Below are positions 33,965 to 45,924 of a stretch of 64,000 nt of DNA, one piece after another (position 1 is the stretch's first letter; the number at the start of each line of letters is the position of its first letter). The translations under genes and the position numbers were made by a program. Source of the stretch: Cheilinus undulatus (Eukaryota; Chordata; Actinopteri; Labriformes; Labridae); NCBI RefSeq assembly GCF_018320785.1, contig NC_054886.1:1553177-1617176 (forward strand), read 5' to 3'. The notes beneath the pieces are model-generated. The model saw nothing but the letters and a program-made list of their open reading frames with translations. It had not been told where the DNA came from and did not search any database.

Positions 33965-36900
33965 TCAGCTGACGTCTTGCTGACAAGCCTGTGCGTCCAA
34001 AAGTAGGAGGCGCACTTTGCCTCGAAGGAAGTTGACATGGACCTGGAGCAAATCTGTTGGCGAGGACACTGTCCATGTTCCCTCAAGTCCTGCTGCACTT
34101 GCCGGTGGGGTAAATTCCTGAAAGGAAACACAAATAAACACTTGGTTGTCTAAATTTGGAGTTTTGTATCTCTTTATCTGTTTCCTGTGCTTTCAGGGAT
34201 ATCTAAAAAAAGCACGCACTGTAACTTCCAACCTTCTGTGCAGCATTTTTCATTGAACTGACTAAATTCATGGTGACTTAGCTGAAAGAATAAACACATA
34301 AACACAGGATTATTTTATGAACTTTCCATCCCAGGTCTTGCAAACTCACCCTAGCTTTTTTTTCCCAGTGTGTCTTTGTTTTCATGAGTAAGGACACTGT
34401 TCACAGCCCCAGTCTTCCCTTTTCTAGGACACAAACTGCTCATTCAGCTACAGTTTGTCTAGCCAAGACCTTAGCTTGGGAACTTTCAGGCTGTTTTGCT
34501 ACAACTTTAGCAGTCTAGGAATAAAAGTGAATAGCAGATGATGTGCCAACAGCAATGTCATGTAAGGCTTGAGTTTCACTTGATAATATTCCATGACATC
34601 TCTTCTTTCTGAGGCAAGTGGGTTACACTTGATATCTGAAGAAACTCAAGTATGGACATTTTATCTTTATATACAATGTCAGAGGATAAATAAGTATACA
34701 GATTTAAATGTTTTATTAAATATAAGGGATGCACCAAGCCTAGGTACTTGCCCAGGATTGCTGACACTGTACTCAGTATCATTCTACAGCAGGGATGTCA
34801 AACTTAATCACAGCAGGGACCGAATTCTGAATTTGGGTTCAACCTGAGGGCCAAGCAGGGTCCAAAGGTAACCATAAACTGTCAACCTCATTTTTACCAG
34901 CAATGAATTATGGGGGAAAAACCATAGCACTGATGATAAATGATTTTGAGGTTAAAAAAAGTCAAAATGATAAGTTTAAAGGCTCAAAATCTCAGATAAA
35001 AATTCAAACTTATTAGCTCAAAAGAACAAAATATGGCACTTAAAGTGAAAATCATGTTTTTAAAAGGCAAAAAAATGTGATAGAAAGTTGAAATCATGAT
35101 TCTTAAAGGTCAAAATATGAGATAAAATTCAAAGTCATTGGTTTAATCCATCAAAGCATAAGAAAAACATTTAAATTTTCAGTTTTGAAGGTCAAAATAT
35201 TACTTGAAATTAAAAATTGTTGATCTTAAAGATCAAATTATGAGATAAAAGTTAAAGTAGGGAGCTAAAAAGGTCAAAACATGAGAAAAAATTAAAATCG
35301 TGAGTTTAAAAGGTCAAAATTGAACTTAAAATTTTAAAATTGAGGGTGTAAAAAATCAAAAATAAGATAAAAAGTCTAAATTGTGAATTGAAAAGGTCAA
35401 CAAATTATATAAAATGTTGAAACCAAAACTTTGCGTCATAACTGTGAGGTGCAAAATTAAGAATATGAAATGGACACAGAAATGCATTTTCCCACATTCC
35501 TGACTTTTTATCAAACTATTTTAACTTTTTACTTTTTCTAATGTGAATGACCTAACAAGGATATTTTAAATCATCAAGGTTAAGTTTACATTTTTAAACT
35601 GGATGAAATCTCCAGACCTCAAACCAGTGGGCTAGTTATAATTAAAGTATGATATGATCTGGTGTAACTGTACCACGGACCAGATTTGGCCCCTTGAGTT
35701 TGACACCCCTATTCTACAGCCTTTCATTATTTGAAGTGATAGGAAAGTTGAAGCAAATTCTGCAGCTTGGGGACATTTTAACAGAAATGAGGCAACAAAA
35801 ACAGGAGACACTGCAAACGATGCACTGCTAACAAATGAAATAAACCTTTAAAATAATTTTGAGGGTTGTTATGGTATTATTAAGTATTCATATCAGTTAT
35901 TTGTGTTGTTGAGTACCTAGATGACTTGTATTTGGTCTGAAACAAAAGTGGTATCGATGCATCCCTATATAATACTCTCCTTCTACATGTTAAAACCTAG
36001 GACAACTTTCAAGGAAAACTAGTCAAATCTTAAAAAGTACAGATATTTGTTGGGCTCTTTATAAGCAGATATAGCAGTGCTGTTTTTGTTCTGAAGCTAT
36101 AGCTCAAAGACTTCTAATGCAATTTGAAAAATTAATTTGTACATCTGTGTGTGCAGGAACTCACCTGGATGTTGAGGCTGCGCAGCACAGCACTGATGCT
36201 GAGCAGGTTTCTTATGGAGTTATCTATGTGGGTGTGCAGTGCTGTGTTGGTGACTGACGTGCGTAGCAAGCTCAGGGACTGTTTTAATAGCCATAAGCCA
36301 GTCTGCACTTCCTGGGCTTGCTCCAATGCCTTGTGAAAAATATGAAGAGTTTCTTTATGTAGGGAAGAAAGTAAGTATGCTTTTAAATGCATTTATTTTC
36401 TTTGGTTACTTACAGTCTTCTTCTCCCATACATCAAATTCCACTCTGGTTTGGGGGACAGTGACAGATTCTGTCAGGCTGCATCCTTCTCTACATGACTT
36501 CTAAAACAAACAGAAAATATGCTGTTAGAGTTAAGGGTAAAGAATGAAACATCCCTGATCAGGACAGGAATACATTCTCCTCTCACCATCGCTACTTCTG
36601 CGTCTCGTGCCTCCTTGATGAAATGGTTCAGGACCCTCAGGTCACAGATTGGCCTCAGCGGGGATGGAAGGCCTGGTCGGGTCCACTCCAGCACTATTAA
36701 CAGCAAAGCGAGCAGTCCTGTTGTCACAGATATTAAAACACAGTCACTCAGAGGCAATTCCCCAGCAAAATGGCAAATGAGTAATGAGCTCAGAATCGCT
36801 TTGTGACTTTGATGACTATGAGCTGATGTGTTTTCTGCACAGTTAAGTCAACAACACTCTTGTCTCACATTCTAACATTTTATTGCCAAATGGATATAGA

Positions 36901-39900
36901 AGATGCTCCCTGGGTTAGTCAAGCAGCATGATTTGACTCTGACATAGCTAGAACCCCCATATGGATGGCTACATTAATGACAATGTTTACTGAACACGAT
37001 AAAATTAGTTCAAAAGCCCATAGTAGCATGAATCTAAATGAGAGTGCAACAAGCTTTAAGCTATAAAGGAGGAGGCCGGGGTGGGGGAGGTTAAGCTTTG
37101 CCAGCAGCAGCAGCATGTTGCATCAGTATAAATGCAAGCAGGGATTAGTGAGAAGTACATCGGCAGGGCGTATGACTACCGTGTCCTGCATAAACTAACA
37201 CTGAGCTTTATTACCTCAGAGTTAATGCAATTAATTTTTTTTTTGCCCATTGGAATGCTACTTCAGTAAAGCCATTAAGCCCCTGATAGAATTATTTTCA
37301 AATTCTTCTGCACATACATAAAACCCTTACAGACAACTAATGAGCTTGGAATTGTACCAAATTAACAGTCCACTGACTGACAGACCTTGAGATGATTGGC
37401 AGGAAAAAACAAGTTTGCATTTTGTGGTATTTCATGCAACTGACGTAGAGGATAGAGCATTGTTACTCAACCCTGCTCAACCAAAGAGCCAAATTGTTGC
37501 AAAAAATACCTTTGCAAGGGCCACAATCTAAGTGGTTAAAAGTGGCAAAAAGGTTAAAGGGGCAATCAAAATAAGTTAAATATGGCAAAAGTAGTCAAAA
37601 AGCAACAAAAAGGTAACATTTGTGGGTGAATAATGCCAAAAAAAATGCATAAGATGCAAAAAAATTGGGTCAAAATTGGGAAAAACAGTGGCAAAAAGGG
37701 CAGAAATTGGCAAAAATGGGTGAAAAGTGAAAAAAAGAGTAAATGGGGAAAAAATGTTGAAAAGCAGCAAATATGTAGCAAAAAAAGGAGTGAAAAGTGA
37801 CTAGAATGGGCATAAAGCAGCAAAAAGATGGGAAAATGGGAAAAAGCAGCGAACAGTGGCAAAAAATGGGGGAAAAAAATCGGCATTTATTGGCAAAGGG
37901 AAGCTGAAATGGGCACAAAGTGGCAAAAAATTGCATACAGCAAAAATCAGGATAAACATGGCAAAAATGGGATAAAAGCGTAGAAAATAAGTGGCAAAAA
38001 GGGTTAAAGGGGCAATAAAAATAAGTTAAATGTGACACAAATGGTCAAACAGCAACAAAAAGGTGGCAATAATGGGTGAAGAGGGGCAAAATACGCATTA
38101 GTTGCAAAAAAATGGGTGAAAATTGGGAAAAACAGTGGTGAAAAAGGGCAGAAATTGGCAAAAATGGGTGAGAAGTGAAGAAAAATGAGTTAAAGGTGAA
38201 AAAATGTCAACAGCATCAAATATGTAGGAAAAAAATCAGTGAAAAGTGACTAGAATGAGCATAAAGCAGCAAAAAGGTGGTAAGATGGACAAAGGCAGCA
38301 AACAGGCAAAAAATGGGGAAAAATTGCATGAAGCAAAAAATATGATAGATATGGCAAAAATTGGATAAAAGTGTCAAAGATAAGTGGCAAAATTGGCTAT
38401 AAGCAGCATAAATGGATTAAAATTGGCAAAAATTGCGAATTAGGCCAATGGAAATAAACAGACAAAAAAATTAAATTAAAGCCTACTGTATAAATGTGGG
38501 AAATAAACTGATTTATGTGACTTGCAATAAATTATTCTAAGGTCAAAGTTTCCTGTTTTAAGGTTTTCTAGGGGAATATTATTTCAAATTAAGACTTTAA
38601 AGAGCTGCAAATCATCACTAAGAGCCATATGTGGCTCAAGAGCTGCACGTTGAGTATCACTGGTATAGAGCGTCGAGGATATTACTTCATCACATTTAAA
38701 GTATTTTAAACTGAAAATATGTAGAAATACTAACAAATGCTGAAATGTAACTCTCCACACAATGAAAAACTACGTTTTAACACAGTAAAACTGAATGGAA
38801 GCATTTGAGCAAAGTTATCATTCAAATGAGGCAAAGAAGGGTTTAAGTTCACATTTTAACTTAAATCAAAGCACTTGTTCCAAAGTTTAATGCTAGCACG
38901 GTTGGTATGCATCTGAACTAAGTCAGTCGTTTAAATATTCATGAATGTTTTCTGCTGCCAAACAGACAACACAAGGTGAGATTAAAGTCTTTTGTGCAGA
39001 GTCCAGTAAAATGAAGACTGGAACTCTGCCACCTGGTCAGTTTCCATTAACAGTACATTCAGCTGAGTATGATCAGAGACGCCTGGGCCTTCTCAGCACC
39101 GTTTAAAGCTTTTTAATTATGCTTGATTTGATAAATCTATGAATAAAGTCCCATTTGTGCTGCCCTACAAACATCCATTTTACAGATTATCAATAATACA
39201 CTTTTTCACTCTTAAAATCCCTGGTTCATGTGTTCCTGCTGTCTGAATTTAGTTAGCTGTCCTGGATTTCATTAACTGCAAATGCAATGATTAAGCAGTT
39301 TATTCACCTTGTTTCATTACTGCATAAGGCATCAGACGAACATGTGATATTCTTGTTTCTGAATGGAAACTTGCAGATGTAATGACAGCACAGAAATATC
39401 CGTATCCTTGTTTAACCCTTACAGAATATAACTGGGCTAGATAGTTAATTCACAAATGATAAATCATTTCTAACCTCTTCCCAAAGACCACTAGAGGAGC
39501 ATATAATATCCAGTGAAAGCGCAGCAGTATTCAAACTGAGGATCAAATTGGAATAAGAGAGGTTACACTGTTTTGAGTCATGTGGGTATCCAGCCTCGTT
39601 CCTCTGTGCCACATACTGAATGCACTCTTTCACAGCGACCTGGATGTGTGACGCAGAGGGATATGAGAAGATACTGATGATCTTCCCACGCAGAAAGGTC
39701 AGATACAGGCTAGATTAAGTTCCCAGACATCCAGAAAAATAACTTGAATTGAGTAGCACTGCAAGAGTTTAACTAACAGCGCAGGTTTGCCTCTGTTCCA
39801 GTAGAAGGTCGTGACAAATAATGAGAAAAATCAAAATAGTTGTACATCAGAAATAGTCATTTAATGGGTCAAAAGTAATGTAAGGATAACCTCCATTCCC

Positions 39901-42900
39901 CCTTTCCGACTCCACGGTATTGAAAGAGACTTTGAATGTCAAATAGCAGCACAAATAAACGCTCAAATGACTCGTCTTTCGCAGAAACTCTGTAAATATT
40001 GTGGCACTCGCTATCAATTCAACCTCATTTTTTTCTCTGAGTCAACACTCGCTTGAGAATTTTACACATTTCTAGAGATATTTATAGACTCACTCATTAG
40101 GGTTATACAGTCTTACCAGGAAAGGGAAGAGATTCTGAATGAAACTAGTTTCAAAGCATCTACACAAATGATAATAAATCCTGGTAAGCTGTTTAGTGGC
40201 TGCTCCGCACTTAGACGCTGCTTAATTCTCCAGAACAGTGTTCATTTTGGCAGCTATTTCTAATTTTAGTCTTAGTTCTAGTCTTTAAATCATGGGTGTC
40301 AAACTTAAGTCTTGGGGGCCAAATCCGGCCCGTGGTACAGTTATACCCGGCCAGCAGGGTCATATATTTTTTTATTATAACTGGCCCGACAGTATGATGT
40401 CTGCAGATTTCCTCCACTTTAAAAATGTAAATTTAACCTTGATGGTTTAAATATTCTTGTTAAGTCATAAAAAAATATGAAAAACTAAAGAGTAAAAATT
40501 TATCAGATAAAAAGTCAGGAATGTGGGGAAAATTTATTTGTGTTTTCATTTCATATTTTCAATATTACATCTCAGAATCACGACTTAAACCTATGATTTT
40601 GACTTTTTATTTCATATCTGAACCTTTTCAATCCAGAGTTTTAACTTTTATCAGGCATTTTCACCTTTTGGATTCAGTTTTAAATCTTAAGTCCTATTTT
40701 GACCTTTTTAACTAAATATTTCAAATTTCATCGAATGTTTTGACCTTCCAATTCCTAACTTTGACTTTTAATCTCATATTTTACCTGTTAGACTCAAAAT
40801 CTATGATTTGAACTCATATTTTCACCTTTTAAACTCATTATTTTAACTCTCTATCTCATACAGTTACATATAAAAACATTTTGACTTTTAATTTGCGTTT
40901 TTACCTTTTGAACTCATTCATTTATTTTTTTAATCTCAGAGTTTGAGCTCTTTAACTTATCATTTTGACTTTTTTTTTAAATTTCAAAAATTCATCACTG
41001 GTGAACTAAGTTGACAGTTTCTGGTTAAATGTTGACCCTGTTAGGCCTTCAGGTTAGACCTAAATTTAGAATCCGGACCCTGCTGTGATCGAGTTTGGCA
41101 CCCCTGCTTTAAATGAAATGTATTTTAGTTTTAGTCATATTTTAGTAGTTTCTATCCTTTCTACTTTTAGTCTAGCTTTAGTTGATGAAAACTCCAAAGA
41201 TTTTAGTCTAGTTTTAGTCCAGATTTTGAATGTCCCACAAAAACTACATTACATTTTAATCTAGTTTTAGTCATCTTGGGGAAAACTAAACTTAATTTAT
41301 GTCAGTTTTAGTCATCAAAGATCTATTTTTGTTAGTCTTAGTCTAGTTTTTTTCATGGAAAACAGGCTATCGACAAACATTTTAGTCATAGTTTTAGTTG
41401 ATGAAATTAACACTGCTCCAGAAGACTTTTTAAACATGTTCACTGTAAAGTAAGTCATAAACATTAAATCTTGGTAGACGTGGTCTTTTACTGTCCTCCA
41501 CTGATGCTACGTTTACTCAAACACAGAGGGGTCTCTGGCATCATCAGTCAGGAGAATAACAGCAGTTTAGCAGCGTTGTCTGATGTACACCTAACACGTA
41601 CCATTCATTAAACCATTTCTAAAGCATTTCTTATTTTTAAAAAATGTGGCCACATTACTAAATAATCATGTGTGACTGAGCTTGAGGATTATTGCTGACC
41701 CTCTCAGCAAAGCCACTGCCTACGTGAGAATGCGTCAACCTGAACTGCCCACAAAAACACGTTCTCTCTCTATCTACATTCTCCTAATGTTTTGGAATTC
41801 GCAATCCAGGACGGTGGCCAGACTTACAGTTAACAGCTTAGTATGCCAAGATCAGCTGCCAAAAAAACCCATGCTGCTGTTTCAAATCGGACGCAGCAGT
41901 CTACAAGTGCTAGCACTTTGGATAATGGCAAGCTTCACCCCAGGTATGTGACAGATACTTTGGAAAGGTGGCTAGCTGCTCACGTGAGAGGATACCTTCA
42001 CCATGTGCCATTTGATCTTCACAGAAAGAGCTCACATATTCTAACCATGCTAAATGTACTAAAGGTTAAAACGGCACAGGCAGCTGATAAGGCAGCTATA
42101 TTTAAAGTAAGCCTCAGAGATGGGATAGCTGCTTTGCAGCATTCTCTGTATTTTGGAAAGGTCTTCCCTGTGACAAAGTGCAGAGTTGTAAATGAGTAGC
42201 TATTAGATGACACACGCGTGACATCACTTCCTCTTCAGCTTTGCTGGAATCCCTTATAGCTGTCAGCATTTGATAACCTTCTGCTCTCTTTTGCTGACAC
42301 ATGTGTGTAAAAGCTGTACCAAAAGTGCTGATTCAGCTTTCAGACTTGGTAACCTTAACTTTCCTGTAAGCTGTGTCATGCTAGAGAGGAATGACAGAGG
42401 TATTTTCCCAGTGAACAGGACAGCAAAAACAAAGTGATAATCAATATTCTGCAAAAGAAACCATCAGCTCTGCAGATGCTTACAGTAAGTAACATATCTC
42501 CAGACTCTAAAGCTGCAAAGCCAGAATCACGGCAGTGACATTAACATGATGCCTTTCCTCAGCTTCATCAGCAGAAAAACAACAGTAATCTGAGACTTCA
42601 TGTCCTATTATTAGGTTTGTTAAACAGCAGTGATAATACAGCATCACCGCTTACATTTACAGATTACTCTATAAAACTGTTTAGTCTTAGGCAGCTTTCT
42701 AGGAAGGAGTATTACACAACAATTTTCCATGAACTGTGACAAATCTACACAAGAATGTTAGGATGTGAAGTTTGGCATGAAAAGATAGCTGATAGCTGAA
42801 TCCATACAGACACCTGCCTTACTTTTAAAGTTACCTATTTAAATTTGCTTGCCCTTACATAAAGGAATTGATAGATAAGGCACGTGCGTAAAAATAGCAA

Positions 42901-43029
42901 ACTAATCGGTGAAATGATGAACTGGATAAACGTGTGGTTAAATACGTTTACGCACGCGGGTTATGGACACAAACGCAACAGTTGGTGAATATTAGTAGCG
43001 CTCTTACCTCTACTCCTGTTCTGCGACAT
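33965..43029 (-). CDS. epo: Erythropoietin, five coding exons
   Basis: Secreted four-helix cytokine that acts through the erythropoietin receptor to drive red-cell production. Exons: 43029-43008, 36717-36587, 36500-36414, 36329-36165 and 34117-33965. All borders have GT/AG and phases agree; the spliced frame is 185 residues plus stop, as usual for fish. Start MSQNRSRG is followed by a Leu-rich signal peptide (about 8-24). Helix A begins PLRPICDLRVLNHFIKEARD. Four cysteines (32, 54, 58, 180) fit the two human disulfides. EQAQEVQTGLWLL and IDNSIRNLL are helix B/C hallmarks, and VNFLRGK (about 163-169) is the conserved receptor-binding segment. No N-X-S/T sequon occurs in the mature chain, whereas human has three. 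Intron 1 is about 6.3 kb and carries several transposons. The first exon encodes only seven codons plus one base and is the least certain part. Confidence 0.93.
34790..35711 (-). mobile_element. hAT-like family B copy in epo intron 4
   Basis: Perfect 8-bp duplication TTCTACAG at 34782-34789 and 35712-35719. It is oriented opposite to the copy at 30819-33314: its right end reads ccccttgagtttgacacccc. The interior repeats 'aaaaggtcaaaat' phrases. It has no coding capacity. Confidence 0.9.
37458..38662. mobile_element. hAT-like element, 1.2 kb, in epo intron 1
   Basis: Left end CATTGTTACTCAACCCTG and complement of right end CAGTGATACTCAACGTGC. The flanks GGATAGAG (37450-37457) and GTATAGAG (38663-38670) match at 7 of 8. 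The interior from 37535 to 38430 is a degenerate array of 'agtggcaaaaagggt' phrases, partly duplicated: the block near 37985 repeats that near 37540. The Phe-rich minus-strand frames are compositional. Confidence 0.85.
38671..40227. other. epo intron 1, no other feature recognised
   Basis: AT-rich intronic sequence without coding hallmarks or bounded repeats. Confidence 0.5.
40236..41415 (+). mobile_element. hAT-like CAGTGTTAATT element, split by a nested insertion
   Basis: Perfect 8-bp duplication CTCCAGAA at 40228-40235 and 41416-41423. The ends CAGTGTTCATTTTGGCAGC and the complement of AAATTAACACTG are inverted. Only about 55 bp of its left end precede the nested family B copy at 40291-41106. 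The rest is 'ttttagtc' phrases. Relatives lie at 2309, 50658 and 56782-57297. Confidence 0.9.
40291..41106 (+). mobile_element. hAT-like family B copy nested in another element
   Basis: Perfect 8-bp duplication CTTTAAAT at 40283-40290 and 41107-41114. The ends CATGGGTGTCAAACTTAAG and the complement of gatcgagtttggcacccctg match the family. It provides the empty-site comparison for the nested element at 31237-32319. Confidence 0.92.
41843..42199 (+). other. Unrecognised 118-codon open frame in epo intron 1
   Basis: Plus-strand open frame starting MPRSAAKKTHAAVSN and ending at 42199, with mixed composition (unlike the compositional frames elsewhere). I do not recognise the product, and no promoter or splice context supports it. 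It may be transposon-derived or chance. The rest of 41424-43007 holds nothing recognisable apart from CACGTG at 42881. Confidence 0.15.
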
Positions 43030-43300
43030 TCGCAAATAGGTGCCGCATCTTTTAAAAACATCGTGAAAGAACGTAATGAAGTCACGACATTTAAGGCTCA
43101 AGTCCCCAGCACCAGTCAAATGCACTCAGTCCAACGTGCGCTGGTCCCGGCACTAGTCCGGCCGGCATGTGGGTCCGTGTCTAACAGGTCTGTGCTGCTG
43201 GTGGAGCAGGCACCTATCAGACTTTGCATCAACGCGGTGCAAAACCTTTTATTTACCTCCCCTAAGGATATAGCGATAACGTGATAGCCGGCGGAGACGA
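43030..43300 (-). promoter_or_regulatory. epo 5' region with HIF and GATA core motifs
   Basis: Upstream of the epo start there are ACGTG cores at 43134-43138 and 43279-43283 (plus-strand reading), the second beside GATA-type words (cgataa 43274-43279, tgatag 43282-43287). A further CACGTGCG lies in intron 1 at 42881-42888. Such short motifs also occur by chance. No TATA box was identified and the transcription start is unknown. Confidence 0.3.
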
Positions 43301-44439
43301 GGGCGCGCCTTTTGCGCACCGATTAAACATCAACCCATGCATACAGTCCCCCTCTGCGTAAAGCGTGAAAAAGACTTACTACTAAAGCTAGAGTAGAGAG
43401 AGAAAAAAGCCAATGAAGGCATGCCCATAACTCACTGGGAAACTCCATAGCGGTGTCCGCATAGCCCCCTCACAGGGTCCTCGCGTTTTGGCCCTGAGGT
43501 CCGTCTATTGGCCATTAATTGGAAACGAAGCTCTTTTGTGGATCTCCTACACTTATCCGGTAGGTGTTTCTAAAAAGTGATCCCGTTTGATTTTTTATTG
43601 ATGACTTTGAAAATAAAGTTTCATTGTTACCATGATGACAATCTTAACTACCTCCTCCCTTAAGGCAAAAGCATTTTCTCTCATTGTTACCCAAATAATA
43701 GGCAATCCCTGTTTAAAAAACATTTGGCCTAAAAAGTAAATACTGTCTTAAAAAAGCCTCGTGGAGACTTCCATCCATTGTTCGGATATCTTTCAGAAAC
43801 GTTGACTACAGTGGAACATATACTCAGTCTTGGTGGTCAACAAATTTCACAATGAATCCCCAGGAGAAAATCTGAGTCAGGATCATTTTAATAAGACATC
43901 AGGGCATCAGTCAGGGACCAGGTCTGCTTCAGGGACCGGGTCTGCTTCAGGGACCACACTGATCAGAGGTGTCACACAGAGATCAGGCTTAGACTGAGGA
44001 GTTTTTACATTTACTTTAGGACTACCTCAACAGAGAGGACCCTGTGCTGGCTGCTGTACATTAGTCAGACGAACACACATGGAGGAGACTTTAAACGTCC
44101 CACCACCCCGCCCCCCTTTTTCTACCCGCAGACACACAGCCACAAATGTCTTCAGCTCGTGAACATTATCAATTTCCACGTGCACTAGGATGCACATTTT
44201 TGATGGTGGGACTTAAATATTTTGGAAAGTGTGCATTTTTTAGAGACCATATGCACCCTACTCCCTGTTCTTTATTGTTATCCATTGTGTGTTGTGGCCT
44301 GTAGAAAAAATCTTAATATCTTTTTAAGACTCATGAAAAATGAAAAAAACATTTCCATCCTTTTTCGAGCTCTTTTCCCTCTGCATATTTGTCACACAGA
44401 TTTTATTTTAAGACAAACATAACCAGAGTAAAAACAAAA
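43301..44439. other. No recognisable gene
   Basis: Nothing recognisable except a short tandem phrase 'gtctgcttcagggaccgg' near 43920-43955. Confidence 0.5.
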
Positions 44440-45010
44440 GGCAGTTTTGAAATGATCGTTTTATTTATTAAGGGAAAAAAAGTCATCAATACCTGCCTGG
44501 CTGATGTGCAAAAGTAATTACCTCTAAACCTAATAACTGGTCGTGCCATCCTTGGCGGCAACAATCTAAACAAGTCTGCAGTAACTGTCAGTGACTCTTT
44601 CATATCACTGTGGAGGAATGTCAGCCCAATCTACGTGGCAGATTTGTTTTAATTCAGCCACACTGGAGGTTTTTTAGAGCATGAATGACCGGTCATGCCA
44701 CAGCATCTCAATCAGACTGAAGTCCAGGCTTTGACTAGACTTTCTAAAGCTTATTTTCTCTTTAAAGTCATTTAGATTCAGGATTTGCTGGGGTGTATTG
44801 GATCATCGTCCTGGTGCATAACCTTAGAGCTCTTTAGATGTCCTGGGTTCATTTGTGAAGCCCCAGTTCAGTCATTGATACCTTCGTAGAGTAGGCCAGC
44901 CACTTCTGGAAAGAGTCACTACTGCAGCAGTTTTCTCCATTTGTGGCTAATGGCTCTCACTGTGGTATACTGGAGTCTCAAAGCCTTGGACATGGCTTTA
45001 CAACCTTTAC
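44440..45010 (-). pseudogene. Tc1-like transposase relic, internally deleted
   Basis: The minus strand near 45000 encodes a Tc1-type helix-turn-helix segment, 'KAMSKALRLQYTTVRAISHK', followed by WRKL. Downstream (lower coordinates) the C-terminal half is represented by the complement of 'atgccacagcatctcaat' and 'gtgaggaatgtcagcccaat'-type phrases typical of these elements. The centre is deleted and no long frame remains. Confidence 0.65.
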
Positions 45011-45326
45011 CAGACTGAAAGCAGTCAGTACTTTTACATCTTTTCTTGAATTTTCTTAATAAATGAACTCATCATTTAAATACTGCATTTTGAATCTACT
45101 CAGGTTATCTTTGTCTGATCTCATAATCTGCTCAAACATCTGAAAAATGAAACTGTGACAAATGTGCAAAAGATAAGAAACGAGGAGGGGGGAAATATTC
45201 ACAGCACTGAACACCAACTATGCAATACGGAAACCTGAGACTAGGGCTGGGCAATATATTGAGTTTTTAATGGTGACATATCATGCCCTTTTTCTTTCTT
45301 TAAACACGGTCCTCCTCAGCCTAAAG

Positions 45327-45720
45327 CAGGGGTGTTAAACCCAAGGTCCGGGGGCCAAATACAACCCATGGAACAGTTAAATCTGACCCACAAGATGATC
45401 TCATATTTCTGTTATAACTGGCCCATCAGTCTGAGGTCTGCAGATTTCCTTATGTATAAAAATGTAAACTTATCCTTGATGATTTAGGATATCCTTGTTA
45501 AATCACAAATTCTGAAAAAGTAAGGAGTAAAAATATTTAGATAAGAAGTCAGGAATGTGGGAAAAGAAATGAATTTGTGTTTTAATTTCACATTTTCAAC
45601 TTTACATCTCACAATTAGGACTCAAACTTTTTATTTCATACTTCGAGCATTTCAACTAAAATTTTGGCTTCTCGTATAATATTTTGAGCTTTAAGATTGT
45701 ATTGTAAAGGTAGACTGAGT
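45327..45720 (+). repeat. 5' part of a family B hAT-like copy
   Basis: Begins CAGGGGTGTTAAACCCAAGG and continues with the family's interior phrases (agtcaggaatgtgggaaaag). The right end is absent. Confidence 0.75.
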
Positions 45721-45924
45721 GCAGATTCAGAGTTTTCAGATACAGGTGGACCTTAAATAAAGGACTGAGTTATTTCTGATTCAGTCTGTCCAGGATAGCC
45801 ATAAGTATATGCACAGTGTTTACATCTGTATGATTAAGTTGATGTTAATTTAACTAGCAAAAAAGGTGAGGTTTCCCTGCCCTCACCTGTTCCACCGACT
45901 TTTCCAAATGCTGCTAACATAATA

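Noticed and set aside
37566-38038. Phe-rich minus-strand frames resembling membrane proteins
   Set aside because: They are translations of the degenerate 'tggcaaaaa' array inside the hAT-like element at 37458-38662.
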